A DNA stretch of 64,000 bases from Lepidostoma basale (GCA_022606425.2 JAHDVF020000009.1:62001-126000), one strand, 5' to 3'. Shown: positions 40,760-50,614, numbered from the stretch's first letter. The notes: a model not told the origin generated them from the sequence alone. A program made the numbers and translations.

Positions 40760-41490
40760 TGTGATAAATAAGAAATTAAACATATTAAAGTTAAAATATT
40801 ACCGTATAAAATTACACTAAAAGTAAGTATGAACCATTTAACGTAAATTTACGATCCCCTAGAATACATGCCAAGTAGACACACACAGCTCTAAGCATCT
40901 TTAGAATCTGTACACAGCATCCAAGAAAGACGTGCCGGTATTCATACCCGTTAGTCATCTCGCCTATAATATAAGTCTTTGCCGCTTTGTGTCATCAAAT
41001 GGGATGTTTGAGGTCCCGTCTCTTTTAAATGGGAGTCCCTTATTGTTGATTCGACTCGGGTCCCTATATGGGAAGACATCTTTGACACCGTTAAGAACCA
41101 GTTTGATTGATTGATACCTGCTGATGAGGACTGCGCGATGCTTTATGGTGTACAAGTGTTACAAATTTTACGCGGAATAAGAGCGTTCGCGAGTCGAGGG
41201 CACATCGTTTGGGATATGTTATCGTGTGTATTATGCGTGAAAGACTTTGGAATATATAGAATAATACTTAACATTACTTTGTGAACGAGCATTTTCAACC
41301 GAAGCATAATAAAAGCTAAGTAAAATACGTGAAGACAATAAATACCTACCTATTTCATTATATTATTTTCTGGTGGAGTATTTTGGAAGTGACTTGCAAA
41401 ACTAGACTTTACGTATATATAAATTAAGAAAAATTCATCAATGTAACACATAAGAAATGAAACAAAATAAATACATCTCGGGTACCGTAT
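40760..41490. other. Unassigned stretch
   Basis: The block 40850-41190 is GC-richer with a 60-codon plus frame (40932-41114) of no recognised family, and is not repeated in the window. Confidence 0.3.
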
Positions 41491-41499
41491 TTCGCGGAC

Positions 41500-41790
41500 G
41501 ATAATACGCACCCAAAAGACTCTAAAATGGCATTGGGCAGGTCACGTAGCCAGAAGCTCAGATGAAAAGCGGACAAGAAGAATGCTGACTTTGAGACCGT
41601 GGACGGCGAAGAGAAGTGCAAGGCGACCGCAACTACGGTGAAAGGATGACCTGAACAGACACGTCGGAATAATCTGGATGCAGTCTGCACAGAACAGAGT
41701 GACATAGAAGCGAATGGAGGAGGCCTTTGTCCAGGAGTGGACGGGAATAGGCTGAGGAAGAAGAGAAGAAGAAGACGCACCCCGTAAATT
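41500..41790 (+). mobile_element. LINE-E 3' end with (GAA)n tail
   Basis: The plus strand encodes LKWHWAGHVARSSDEKRTRR, MLTLRPWTAKRSARRPQLR, then a TGA in place of W, KDDLNRHVGIIWMQSAQNRV, a second stop, EEAFVQEWTG. It ends AGGAAGAAGAGAAGAAGAAG. Two point stops interrupt a once continuous post-RT domain. It is the same family as 46000-46262. Confidence 0.8.
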
Positions 41791-41794
41791 ATAT

Positions 41795-42345
41795 TATCAA
41801 TTTTCAGATTATTTTTTTTTGATAAAACGCATCGGATTAATTAATAAAATGAAGTCTCTAAAAAAGGCGTTTTCACTCGAATTAATGATTTTATATGTAC
41901 TTATTATTACTTAATCGTTCAAGATATAATAAAAAAATGTAGGTTCCAGGTGTGAATTTGATGCATACTTTTTTTTAGTCTGGTAGTTTCAAGGGTTCTG
42001 TTTTCATTGAAATCACGCCGTTTGAAAGTGCAGCGGGCGAACGGATGCACTAACCGCGGCGGGGGATGCATGTCTGGAGCGCTTGCAAGTTTCGGGCACG
42101 CTAGCCCAAGATTTAGTTTTACACCCCACCCCTCCCAACCCTTACGCGGGCGTGAGGCATTTAAAAGCATGTGCATCCTTATCTAACTCCAGTTGAGACA
42201 GTTAAGAATTAGCGGTACGGCGATTGTGAATCAAATTTTGAAAATGTGAAAAATTATTTAATGTGCTTGGCGTGATTTTCTTACAATTTTTTTTTCACAT
42301 ATTTCCAGCGAAATATTGTACACAAAAAACATAAAATGTAAAACA
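41795..42345. other. Unassigned stretch, GC-richer core 41990-42170
   Basis: A possible worn family i arm lies at 41845-41935 (GTCTCTAAAAAAGGCGTTTT). The core has an 85-codon minus frame (41919-42176) with no recognised domain. Confidence 0.3.
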
Positions 42346-42348
42346 TTA

Positions 42349-42465
42349 ACTAACTAACCATCGCGCCGTCTCCACGAACAGATAGAGATCCGAAATAATG
42401 GACTGCCACACTTTTCTTTCCTGACATACTTCGCTCACGCTTCCTCAACATTCATATATCGTGTC

Positions 42466-42506
<41 letters not shown>

Positions 42507-43015
42507 ACACAACAGGTCTTTGGATCCAATTACTGTATACAATTTTTATTTTTAGCTATTATATTGATTCTCGTGACATGTGATAGGTAGCCAATCTATC
42601 GCCATTTTATTGTCACGTGAATTCTACACCAGACCAAAGACAGTGTGACAATCACACTGCCATCGCCGGGAATCGAACCCAGGACCTTCGGCATGGAAGT
42701 CAGAGCTCGTAACCACTCTGCCACGAAGGCCGACTCCTCACTTAATCGACATTTAATATTTGATTTATTTGATCGAGTCACGTTTTCCTCGGTTTTCCTC
42801 TATTTCTAGTTCCGTTTACATCGTTAACATATGTTATAGTTTTTGACCATTCTTTCCATGTGTCCAAACCATGTTCCTTTCATTATATTGTTCATAACAA
42901 TTTCATTTGCACTGCATTCACTTCTTCTTATTTTCATTCGATACTCTATCATACACAGATTTCCTCCATATTCGTCTAAGAGTTCTCATTTTTACTGCAT
43001 TTAATCTACTTTCAT
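42349..43015 (-). mobile_element. RTE-like LINE 3' end interrupted by a SINE-A
   Basis: The two parts are 42349-42467 (tail, GET, SILxxxP, EEARE-like block) and 42734-43015 (INQILNV, RPRKT, VNDVNG, RMVKNY, GTWFGHMER, NEIRSECSAN, DRV, RRxxG, EMRTLRRIW). The SINE lies between them with its A run on the left. The LINE frame was already damaged. Confidence 0.8.
42468..42733 (-). mobile_element. SINE-A nested in an RTE-like LINE, 35-base A run
   Basis: On the minus strand GGCCTTCGTGGCAGAGTGGT, B box GGTTCGATTCC and the full body and tail 1 run into 35 A residues (T at 42468-42502). The sequence is nearly identical to the copy at 30237-30478. The long A run and high identity indicate recent retroposition. 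Confidence 0.9.
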
Positions 43016-43017
43016 TT

Positions 43018-43685
43018 TTTTTTTAACATTTTTTTATTGAAGACGGAAATTTTCATTCATATTAATGTATCAAACAATTTTAATAAACAACATAATAATC
43101 TTATGTGAACGTATGATTTATTATTACAAAAATCAATTAAGTGAGATGTACTATTCAAAATTAAGATTAAACCAACAATATGTAGATTTTAAGTGGTAAT
43201 ATAAAAAAATTAAATTTCACTGCTATGCACCTTCCGGTGAAAATTAATTTGAATTTAACTCAATAATTAAAACTTCGCGTTCGGCACGTAACGGAAGAGC
43301 GAAAAAAAGCATAAAGAAATCGCTGAAATGTTAATTCGGCAGAGGTGTCTGCGGGGTAGGAAGTTACCCTCTATTCGTGGCTAGTCTGTATTACCACCCT
43401 AACTAGCGTTTCACCGTCGGGGATGTTTAAATAAGTAATGGCGGGGCGGGGGACGGAGAGGGGATGAAGACGGGATGCGGGAGACGGGCACGGGGCAGGT
43501 TGTCCCTCTATGGTGGTGTTTTCGTAATTAAACAGTGTTCCTTAATCAGGTTTCGCAAAAATTTACACAGGTATAGTCGTGCTCTAAAGATGCTTAATTA
43601 AAAATGGCAGAATTTTTAATATTATATTTTCAGTATATAAATACACACATACACAGTGCGTATAAATACACAATACATACACACA
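43018..43685. other. Unassigned stretch with a G-run cluster
   Basis: The part at 43260-43520 is GC-rich. It includes GGCGGGGCGGGGGACGGAG and later runs at 43440-43500 with at least seven G runs of three or more. A CA/TA-rich simple repeat lies at 43640-43690. Confidence 0.4.
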
Positions 43686-43689
43686 TACA

Positions 43690-43775
43690 CAAGGCATCTA
43701 TTGAGAATAGACAAAATAATAGATTGTATATAGTACTACCAGGAACGCATGAAAGATGGATCGACATTAGGAAGA
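43690..43775 (+). repeat. Fragment of an uncharacterised repeat (PGTHERW word)
   Basis: AAGGCATCTATTGAGAATAG resembles 30167-30187. TACCAGGAACGCATGAAAGA-TGG (43737-43759) recurs inverted at 2135-2157 and, altered, at 56386-56408. All three are in frame for PGTxxRW on the relevant strand. The parent element is unknown. Confidence 0.45.
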
Positions 43776-43814
43776 CAAGATACTCTCCAAAATCAAGAGT
43801 ATTTGCCTACTGAG

Positions 43815-43890
43815 CGTGAGAACAAAGAGTAATGTGGCGGTTCATTTTTTCTGCCTATCCTATCGGAGATAAAGCATGATAGTTAGTCAG
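43815..43890 (+). mobile_element. RTE-like LINE extreme 3' end, decayed
   Basis: GAACAAAGAGTAATGTGGCG, GTTCATTTTTTCTGCCTATC and GATAGTTAGTCAG follow the QERxVWRSILSAYP...tail block. Confidence 0.6.
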
Positions 43891-43998
43891 TAACCACTTG
43901 TTTATTCAAAGAATAGAAATACTGTAAAGTAGTAAACACGAAATTGTTTTTCAATCCATTTGTTTTGTTTGGAGACAGTATACGAGATTGAATATTTA

Positions 43999-44535
43999 TG
44001 TAATTATTATTTTGTTGAATCGCTATTTACATCATTACAGCGCAAGCCAAATCGATGTTAAGGGTAAAGCTATCATGTTGATTCTTGTGACACGTGATAG
44101 GTAGCAAATCTATCGCAATTTTAATGTCACGCGATTTCTGCACCATAACAAAGTCATCAAACCAGGGACCGTCATCGTCAGTGGGGTATTCAAAACAATT
44201 ACCACTCGGCCACGAAGTTTGTCAGGTGAAATATCCATATAAATAAATTCAAACAATATTGTAATAATAAATACATCATAGATAGGTACTACAATATATA
44301 CAAATTTCGTATTACAATACGTTTGAACCATTTATTATTCATTATGGATTATTACAATGAAGCTGAAATTTTTAAAACAATCTAAGAATTACATTATACT
44401 CGTATATACCTCTCCAAACTAAGTTTTAAAATGAAGATTGTGTACGGATCCATTATTTTTAGAATAACATATATTTAGAATATTTAGGTTTAAATATTGA
44501 AGAAATACAATTTAATGTTAGAACGATACAATCAT
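43999..44535 (+). repeat. 537-bp direct duplication, copy 1
   Basis: This segment is repeated at 44924-45460 at a constant offset of 925 bp, with no difference that I could find. It includes a SINE-A with tail 2 (minus strand, about 44001-44223) and 310 bp of AT-rich sequence. A 73-codon minus frame inside it is not a gene. Confidence 0.9.
44001..44223 (-). mobile_element. SINE-A, tail type 2 (duplicated copy 1)
   Basis: The head (GACAAACTTCGTGGCCGAGT) is followed by a shortened body, AATTGCGATAGATTTGCTAC and tail 2 (ATCGATTTGGCTTGCGCTGT, AAATAGCGATTCAACAAAAT). The B-box region is diverged. Confidence 0.75.
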
Positions 44536-44632
44536 ACAAGTCATAAGTCCTGTAAACACCTCGACCACCATATTTTGTTTCAAAAAAACAATTTACATCT
44601 TCGTCTCTATTGAGATACAATTAACATTATTT
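44536..44632. repeat. IR-T right end fragment
   Basis: ATAAGTCCTGTAAACACCTC, GACCACCATATT and TTACATCTTCGTCTCTATTG are the right terminal part of IR-T, ending GAGATACAATTAA. Confidence 0.7.
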
Positions 44633-44714
44633 TTGGTTTAATTTTGTCAGAATTTACACACCATACCAGGGTGATTAGAAAAAAAAAACAATAATATTTC
44701 ATACTAGTACAAAC

Positions 44715-44856
44715 TGGCGGATGTCTAAGGATAGAACGCCTGGCTTCTGATCCAGGAGATTTGGATTCCATCCTGGACACGACCTGAATCCTTCTTCAAA
44801 GTAATGAGCTATTTTCTGTACACGTTGGAGATTGTATAACAAATCCTAATACAATG
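44715..44856 (+). mobile_element. SINE-B
   Basis: GGATGTCTAAGGATAGAACG (A-box region), CCTGGCTTCTGATCCAGG (perfect five-pair anticodon-arm-like hairpin with loop TTCTGAT), a B box with one change (GGATTCCATCC), then CCTTCTTCAAAGTAATGAGC. It is part of the composite shared with 49 kb. Confidence 0.8.
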
Positions 44857-44923
44857 CAATTTAGTCTTGTAATTTTAAAAATATGTTGGTGTCTACACTA
44901 AATTATAATGATTTTGTTAATTT

Positions 44924-45460
44924 TGTAATTATTATTTTGTTGAATCGCTATTTACATCATTACAGCGCAAGCCAAATCGATGTTAAGGGTAAAGCTATCA
45001 TGTTGATTCTTGTGACACGTGATAGGTAGCAAATCTATCGCAATTTTAATGTCACGCGATTTCTGCACCATAACAAAGTCATCAAACCAGGGACCGTCAT
45101 CGTCAGTGGGGTATTCAAAACAATTACCACTCGGCCACGAAGTTTGTCAGGTGAAATATCCATATAAATAAATTCAAACAATATTGTAATAATAAATACA
45201 TCATAGATAGGTACTACAATATATACAAATTTCGTATTACAATACGTTTGAACCATTTATTATTCATTATGGATTATTACAATGAAGCTGAAATTTTTAA
45301 AACAATCTAAGAATTACATTATACTCGTATATACCTCTCCAAACTAAGTTTTAAAATGAAGATTGTGTACGGATCCATTATTTTTAGAATAACATATATT
45401 TAGAATATTTAGGTTTAAATATTGAAGAAATACAATTTAATGTTAGAACGATACAATCAT
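44924..45460 (+). repeat. 537-bp direct duplication, copy 2
   Basis: This is the same sequence as 43999-44535. The left flank is the inserted composite and the right flank is a different AT-rich sequence (TATAATTGAAAATG). Confidence 0.9.
44926..45148 (-). mobile_element. SINE-A, tail type 2 (duplicated copy 2)
   Basis: Identical to the SINE at 44001-44223, so the SINE predates the duplication. Confidence 0.75.
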
Positions 45461-45464
45461 TATA

Positions 45465-45905
45465 ATTGAAAATGTTAAAGATATGCTTAAAATAAAATTA
45501 TATATAAAAAATAAAAGTTTACATCTGTGCAGGAAATTAAAAACGTAGTCGGTAAATAACAAATGTTAATAACGGTTCGTTATACTTGTTTGTATGAAGT
45601 TTAGGTATTCGGATGTTCCCGGTCATGTCAAAATGAGAAAAGTTTGTTATTATTTTGAAAAGCGTCCAACAAAACGCGTTTGTGTGAATATTTTATTGCC
45701 CCTGCAATTTTCACGTAAAGCACCAAAGCTACGTTTTTTCTACGTTGCTAATGCGTTCTGTGTTCTAACAATAAGTAGTCGAGCACATTGTTAAATTTAT
45801 TTAAAAGAATTGAAATCGTGAAAAAAATCAGCCATACAATATTCATACACAAAAATTAGTGTACAAAAAAAATCAGTAATTTTTTTTTCGGAATATGCAT
45901 GTATA
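45465..45905. other. Unassigned stretch
   Basis: A 66-codon plus frame (45594-45794) encodes a basic peptide with no recognised motif. No repeat match was found. Confidence 0.3.
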
Positions 45906-45999
45906 AAAAAAATGACTCGCGAATTAATTAAAACGAATAAAAACAGCTGTCTTCTCGAAGTTTTAATAAATTTTAAGGGAATAACATGTTTCGCCTTCT

Positions 46000-46262
46000 T
46001 CTTTGCTAGCCTTCTTCCCTCCACTGCTGGATATAGGCCTCTTCCAATTTCTTCCACTCGTCTCTATCCTGCCCCTTTTGCATCCAAAATTTTCCAATCC
46101 TTTTGATAATATCATCGGTCCATCTCATCGGTGGCCTTCCGACACTTAGTCTATTTTCCCATGGTCTCCAACTGAGTATCCTGGGTGCCCATTTATTGCT
46201 ACCCTGTCTAGCCAAGTGTCCAGCCCATTGCCATTTCAATTTTGCCACTCGGTTCATGACGT
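46000..46262 (-). mobile_element. LINE-E ORF2 C-terminus, open frame
   Basis: The minus strand is open for 83 codons: MNRVAKLKWQWAGHLARQGS, APRILSWRPWENRLSVGRPP, MRWTDDIIKRIGKFWMQKGQ, DRDEWKKLEEAYIQQWREEG. The frame runs to the stop near 46006 and upstream residues (RRRTRVADV) extend the homology to about 46290. The AAGAAGAAGG end is seen at 46000-46010 in mirrored form. It is the best-preserved LINE-E tail here. RT and endonuclease domains are absent. Confidence 0.85.
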
Positions 46263-46317
46263 CAGCAACCCTGGTGCGGCGTCTGATTCTTACTAAAGCA
46301 TTATTAGTTGATTGTAA

Positions 46318-46410
46318 GACCTGACAATGCTAACATCGGCGAAACAGCTGTTGAAACAAAATAGAATCAATTGTGATATTCAAAACAGTCTTTTTTATTT
46401 ATTTAAACAG
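46318..46410 (+). repeat. Family b half element inside family i
   Basis: GCTAACATCGGCGAAACAGC-TGTTG keeps stem II 3' side, GAAAC and AGCTGTT, followed by ATCAATTGTGATATTCAAAA. The CTGATGA part is missing. Confidence 0.6.
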
Positions 46411-46644
46411 TTAATAAAAAGATTATCAAAGAGCCTTCCCATAAAATAGAAAAATACTTCTAAAAAAACATATGGTTTCATTCGTAAGAATTATTTTATA
46501 AAGTTTTACGCCATTGTTCAAGAAACAATAAATACAAAAATATTTATTGTGAAATCGTTCACATTTCATTGTAATTTAAATTATTTAAAACTATTTACGA
46601 GTATGTTAGAATTAAGGGAAGTGATTTCATTAATATGAATACAT

Positions 46645-46722
46645 AAGAAATAGATGTAGACCGAGGAAAAGGTGTCACGATCAAATCAATCAAATATTAA
46701 ATGTCGGCCACATGAGGTGTCA
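46645..46722 (+). mobile_element. RTE-like LINE internal fragment
   Basis: AGAAATAGATGTAGACCGAG, AAAAGGTGTCACGATCAAAT and AATGTCGGCCACATGAGGTG match NRxRPRKxxHDQINQILNVGHMR. A TTAGTTAGTAAG tail-like word at 47022-47033 may be the far end of the same copy, split by LINE-E. Confidence 0.65.
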
Positions 46723-46744
46723 TAATATCACAAAAAAATGACAA

Positions 46745-47005
46745 TAATCTGAGAGTCCTTGTTGCGTATTATCTTGTGGGACGGAGTCAGAAATGAAGAC
46801 ATACGAGCCAGCGCAAAGATCTCAGATGTCATCACGTTGTCCGCAACCCTTTGTTGGGCGCTCAGAATTGCGTTGGCGCGACGATATCCGGAAGAGAGCG
46901 GGAAGTGTCTGGATGCGGTTCATTCAGGATAGAATAGAGTGAAAAATACGGGAGGAGGCCTACGTCCAGGAGTGGACGGTCACAACAGGTTAAAGAAGAA
47001 AATTA
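46745..47005 (+). mobile_element. LINE-E-like 3' fragment
   Basis: The plus strand encodes GRSQKxRHTSQRKDLRCHH-like residues out of frame, then RPQPFVGRSELRWRDDIRKR, AGSVWMRFIQDRIE, a stop, and REEAYVQEWTVTTG, ending AAAGAAGAAAATTAAG. The RW.DDI, W.M and EEAYVQEW landmarks place it with LINE-E. Confidence 0.7.
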
Positions 47006-47034
47006 AGAATGACAGGAAATAATAGTTAGTTAGT

Positions 47035-47480
47035 AAGTTTAATATACCCCTTCTGACGATAGGCTCACTATCGTCTTAATTCGCAGCAATGCGATTTAAA
47101 GCACTTTAAAATCAAATAAATCTTTACGTGTGAAAATCACACCACACATTACTTAATAATGATGCAATTTACTTAGTAAATTACGAACAAAGTAAGTTTT
47201 AATGGCTTCTTTTCATTTAGGTTCACCACGTTTCTAGATATGCCCCTTTTCTGCTCCCCCCCACCCACGAGTTACGCCCGTGACATATCCTTCCGCTTGG
47301 TTACGGTTTTACGGTGAAGTTCCGCCAAGAGCAGAGTTAAATCCACCCAGTGGCGGCACGCTTAAATTCGACGACCAGAGGGAATCGTATTATTTTGAAA
47401 TACTAAAATAATATCCGATCATTTTAAAACGACACTTAACAAAATTGGAGTTAAAATTACTATGTTTTTTTATTTATAAA
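47035..47480. other. Unassigned stretch
   Basis: The GC-richer part at 47220-47380 includes CAGTGGCGGCACG at 47349, similar to the hAT-like end at 7389, but no matching end with a duplication was found. Otherwise nothing is recognised. Confidence 0.3.
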
Positions 47481-47484
47481 TTTT

Positions 47485-47570
47485 TTTTTTTTTTACTTTT
47501 GAGCTAATTTTCTCGACATGTTACGATGATGTTATATATAAATGAGTTGGTCATGGGGAGAACGATATAA
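47485..47570. repeat. Family h fragment
   Basis: ACTTTTGAGCTAATTTTCTC-GACATG and a following GGTCATGGGGAGAACG match one arm of family h, truncated. Confidence 0.5.
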
Positions 47571-47757
47571 ATTTAACAATACTAGATAACAAAATAAACA
47601 AAATGTGTATGTTGATTGAATAATTTTTTTTGTCAAATGTGTTTGATTAACGCCTGTGAGTAATTTATTATCCTCAAAGTCAGTCAAAAACTGTTAATAA
47701 GAGGTCATTAAGAGAATAGTTCATTTATATTTTGTGAAACGAACCAAAACGATTCAA

Positions 47758-47930
47758 GGGTGATCTAGGGGTAGGGGATAGAGCGCTTGGTTCCTGATCC
47801 TGGGGGCATGGGTTCAAGCCTGGACACGACCAGATTCTTTCTTCATAAAAATGAGCTATTTTCTGCTCACATTGAAGATTGTAAAATGAATTCTAAAATC
47901 ATTGATATAAATCCTTGATGTTAGTATTTT
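47758..47930 (+). mobile_element. SINE-B with 6-bp insertion in the A-box region
   Basis: GGTGATCTAGGGGTAGGGGA contains a short duplication of the TAGGGG word. The B box GGGTTCAAGCC and the body CTTTCTTCATAAAAATGAGC, CATTGAAGATTGTAAAATGA follow. Confidence 0.85.
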
Positions 47931-48009
47931 TTTAAATTAAATAAAAAAACAACATGATTCATCTTCTCTGCGAAAATGTCTAAGCTTATCTTTGAGACTA
48001 ACATGGCGA

Positions 48010-48178
48010 TTTTTTTTTATGAATTAAAACACTATTTTTTCCACTTTTGAGTTTATTTTTGTTAACTTAGTTAATATCGTTCTCCTGACGATGAAGGTGT
48101 TAGCCTTCGAAACATGTCAAAGAAAATAAACTCAAAAGTGGAAAGAAAAAAAACAGTGTTTTAATTCATAAAATGTCG
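48010..48178. repeat. Inverted-repeat element, hammerhead-like family h, best copy
   Basis: The arms TTATGAATTAAAACACTATT...CCACTTTTGAGTTTATTTT and AAATAAACTCAAAAGTGGAA...CAGTGTTTTAATTCATAA mirror each other (48016-48055 and 48122-48175). On the plus strand at 48085-48118: CTGACGA, T, GAAGG-TGTTAG-CCTTC, GAAAC, AT, GTC. All hammerhead core bases are canonical except for the extra T before stem II. Stem I pairing is weak. The left arm lacks the mirrored core. Confidence 0.8.
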
Positions 48179-48189
48179 TCATTATGGAA

Positions 48190-48900
48190 TTCCACAGCGA
48201 TAAAGCCTCAAGTTTATCTTAAATAAAAAACATATTTAAATATGGTATTTGAAAAAAATCGTTAGTGACCTCCATTGATGTATGCACATATATAAAATAA
48301 ACAAAAGACGAACATTTATCCAGGAAATAAATAAAATAACATTCAATAATCTAGATTTCAAGAATAATATATAATAAAATCGAATACGATTGTTTGATTT
48401 GAAATATTAAATAAATCATTGGATATTTTATTAAAATGTTATAATACTAAGGTAAAACACCTTAGCATTATATTATACTCGTATACGAGTATCTGAATTA
48501 TACCATTTCGTTTAGAAAAAAATATCAAACGAATTTATATATTCTAAAATAATTTGCCGGCGCTACTGTTGCGGGGAGGTCTAATTTTTTCTCCTGGTAT
48601 TTTAATGTGTCTTTCTTGCTGTTCGTGCCCCGCCACTGAGTGCTAAGTAACATGACTGCGATAATGTAAAAATAACTACAAATCTAGTCGGATTTTAAGA
48701 CGCAATGAGAAATGTTACATTCGCATGTTCAGGCTGTGTTAAGACTTTAAATTATTTAATTGGAAGACTCTACGACACTGAATATTAATAAACGTATTTT
48801 TAAACAGATATAACATTTAACCTCGGGCAACATTGTAAGAGTTCAAATTAGATACAATATCTAAGTGTAAGTAAAATGTAACAATATTATTTTTTGTTTT
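48190..48900. other. Unassigned AT-rich DNA
   Basis: No family match or coding signal. CGCCACTG at 48630-48637 resembles a hAT-like end, but no partner with a shared duplication was found. Confidence 0.3.
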
Positions 48901-48904
48901 TTGA

Positions 48905-49246
48905 ATGTATACAAATACTGGATTTTACCCATTGCGGGTTAATCATTTTTAAGGATTAATTGTATATCTAAGGATTAATGCTTACATATAATATTAATAG
49001 ATGGCGCTAGTGTAGACTGACCTAAAAATGTGAAGTTATTTAACATAGTAGCATATATACAAGTTCCAAAAATTTGTCAGACGTGGTGGTCGTAAGAAGG
49101 GAGGAATGGGGAATGCTGTTAACATAAAGCGATCGCTTAACGCAACCAATGACAGGTCATAAGTCCTGTAAACGCCTCGACCACGATATTCTGTTTCCAA
49201 AAACAATTTACATCTTCGTCTCTATTGAGATACAATTAATATTATT
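48905..49246. repeat. IR-T element, left arm deleted
   Basis: The leader TTGAATGTATACAAATACTG and ACCCATTGCGGGTTAATC is joined to ATTAATAGATGGCGCTAGTG and the full right arm: TGGTGGTCGTAAGAAGGGAG, CAATGACAGGTCATAAGTCC, TCGTCTCTATTGAGATACAA. Confidence 0.7.
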
Positions 49247-49528
49247 TTTGGTTTAATTTTGTCAGAATTTAAACACCATACCAGGTGATTAGAAAAAAAA
49301 AACAATAATATTTCATACTAGTACAAACTGGCGGATGTCTAAGGATAGAACGCCTGGCTTCTGATCCAGGAGGTTTGGATTCAATCCTGGACACGACCTG
49401 AATCCTTCTTCAAAGCTATTTTCTGTACACGTTGGAGATTGTATGACAAATCCTAATACAATGCAATTTAGTCTTGTAATTTTAAAAATATGTTGGTGTC
49501 TACACTAAATTATAATGATTTTGTTAAT
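49157..49528 (+). repeat. Composite segment also present at 44536-44923
   Basis: IR-T right end, link and SINE-B occur in the same order and spacing as at 44.5 kb. Here the IR-T part is continuous with the rest of its element, so this is the likely source. Confidence 0.8.
49328..49466 (+). mobile_element. SINE-B
   Basis: CGGATGTCTAAGGATAGAAC, CCTGGCTTCTGATCCAGG and GGATTCAATCCTGGACACGA are followed by a body with a 7-base deletion relative to the 44.7-kb copy. Confidence 0.8.
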
Positions 49529-49529
49529 A

Positions 49530-49880
49530 AAAAAATATTTATGATCCAAATAACCACTTCTTTTGGTTTCACCACTTTTTTCGAAAAAAATTGAGAATAC
49601 AATACCAATGTGGTAGGTATTTGTTTCATTTGGTTGTATGTACAACGGATTAAAAAGAATATATACATGTAATTGCTTTGTTGATCACGTACATCTGTCT
49701 TATTAACGAACATGACTAAAAAAAATAACGGAAATTTTGTGAACTTTTCTTTTGTGAAAAAATATACAAATGAAACAATCTCACAAACATTTCGTACCAA
49801 GGATGCATTCGCAATGGAAGCTTCCGGAATGGTTTGAAGTGGTTACTTACTAGCATTGTGAAATAGGAAAACATGTAAAT
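49530..49880. other. Unassigned AT-rich DNA
   Basis: Two overlapping minus frames (49510-49800 and 49716-49940) are hydrophobic and low-complexity, without a recognised motif. Confidence 0.3.
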
Positions 49881-49882
49881 TT

Positions 49883-50376
49883 TTAGTTGTATCTCAATAG
49901 AGACGAAGAAACAAACTGGAAACTGAATATGGATGATCAAGGTGTTTACAGGACTTATGACCTGTCATTGGTTGGGTTAAGCGCACGCTTTATGTAATTA
50001 CAACATTCCCCATTCCACCATTGTTATTATGATCATGTATGATACATTTTTTGGAAGTTGTATATATACTCCAAATTCATACTTATCTTCACGTGGCAGT
50101 TCCAGTTAGCCATCTATGTAGATTTGATTGTACTAATTAATTTTTTAAGATTAATCCATACAATCCATCCACTAACGCCATCTATGAAGAATGATTGTTT
50201 AGCATTTAGCAAACTACTTTATTAACACAATGTGAAGAGGCTACCGCTGAGGAATGATCATAATAACAATGGTGGAATGGGGAATGTTGTAATTACATAA
50301 AGCGTGCGCTTAACCCAACCAATGACAGGTCATAAGTCCTGTAAACACCTTGATCATCCATATTCAGTGCGATAAG
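49883..50376. repeat. IR-T element with both arms
   Basis: The left arm GTTGTATCTCAATAGAGACG, ACAGGACTTATGACCTGTCA and TAATTACAACATTCCCCATT faces the right arm AATGGGGAATGTTGTAATTA and TGACAGGTCATAAGTCCTGT. The arms are about 185-230 bp. It is the only copy here that shows the whole palindrome, with a diverged centre (50110-50190). No coding frame. Confidence 0.75.
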
Positions 50377-50614
50377 AGGAAAACATGTGTTTATGGGAGT
50401 TTAATAACAAGCGTAGAGAAAATAAATAAACACAAAACAAATGGTAGTCTAGTACGTATTTGGAAATATTACTTAACAAAAAATAACAAACCAAACGTCG
50501 GGAGGAGTGTGAAACGAAAAATGTAGTATGCGAGAAAACATTGACGTTTAAACTTTCAAATGGAGTACTTAATTTGTAGTGTGGCATCATTAAAAACTAA
50601 TTAAAAATTCTTTT

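Larger units (their letters stand above)
44536..44923 (+). repeat. 388-bp segment between the direct duplicates, copy of 49.16-49.53 kb
   Basis: It begins CAAGTCATAAGTCCTGTAAA (IR-T right end), continues through a short A-rich link and a SINE-B, and ends ATTATAATGATTTTGTTAA. The same composite occurs at 49157-49528 with scattered differences, including a 7-base deletion in the 49-kb copy. Confidence 0.85.
45910..46545. repeat. Family i inverted repeat with nested LINE-E and family b insertions
   Basis: The outer left arm (45912-45998) reads AAAACAGCTGTCTTCTCGAA and AACATGTTTCGCC. The outer right arm (46428-46545) reads AAGATTATCAAAGAGCCTTC, CATATGGTTTCATTCG and GTTCAAGAAACAATAAA. Between them lie a minus-strand LINE-E and half of a family b element. 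Confidence 0.7.

Noticed and set aside
44110..45256. Identical 73-codon frames 925 bp apart
   Set aside because: They look like a duplicated gene but lie in a SINE-A and flanking AT-rich DNA. The duplication is at DNA level and the frame has no motif.
47349..48637. CAGTGGCGG...CGCCACTG pair suggesting a 1.3-kb hAT element
   Set aside because: The ends match only over about ten bases and the flanks do not share an 8-bp duplication.
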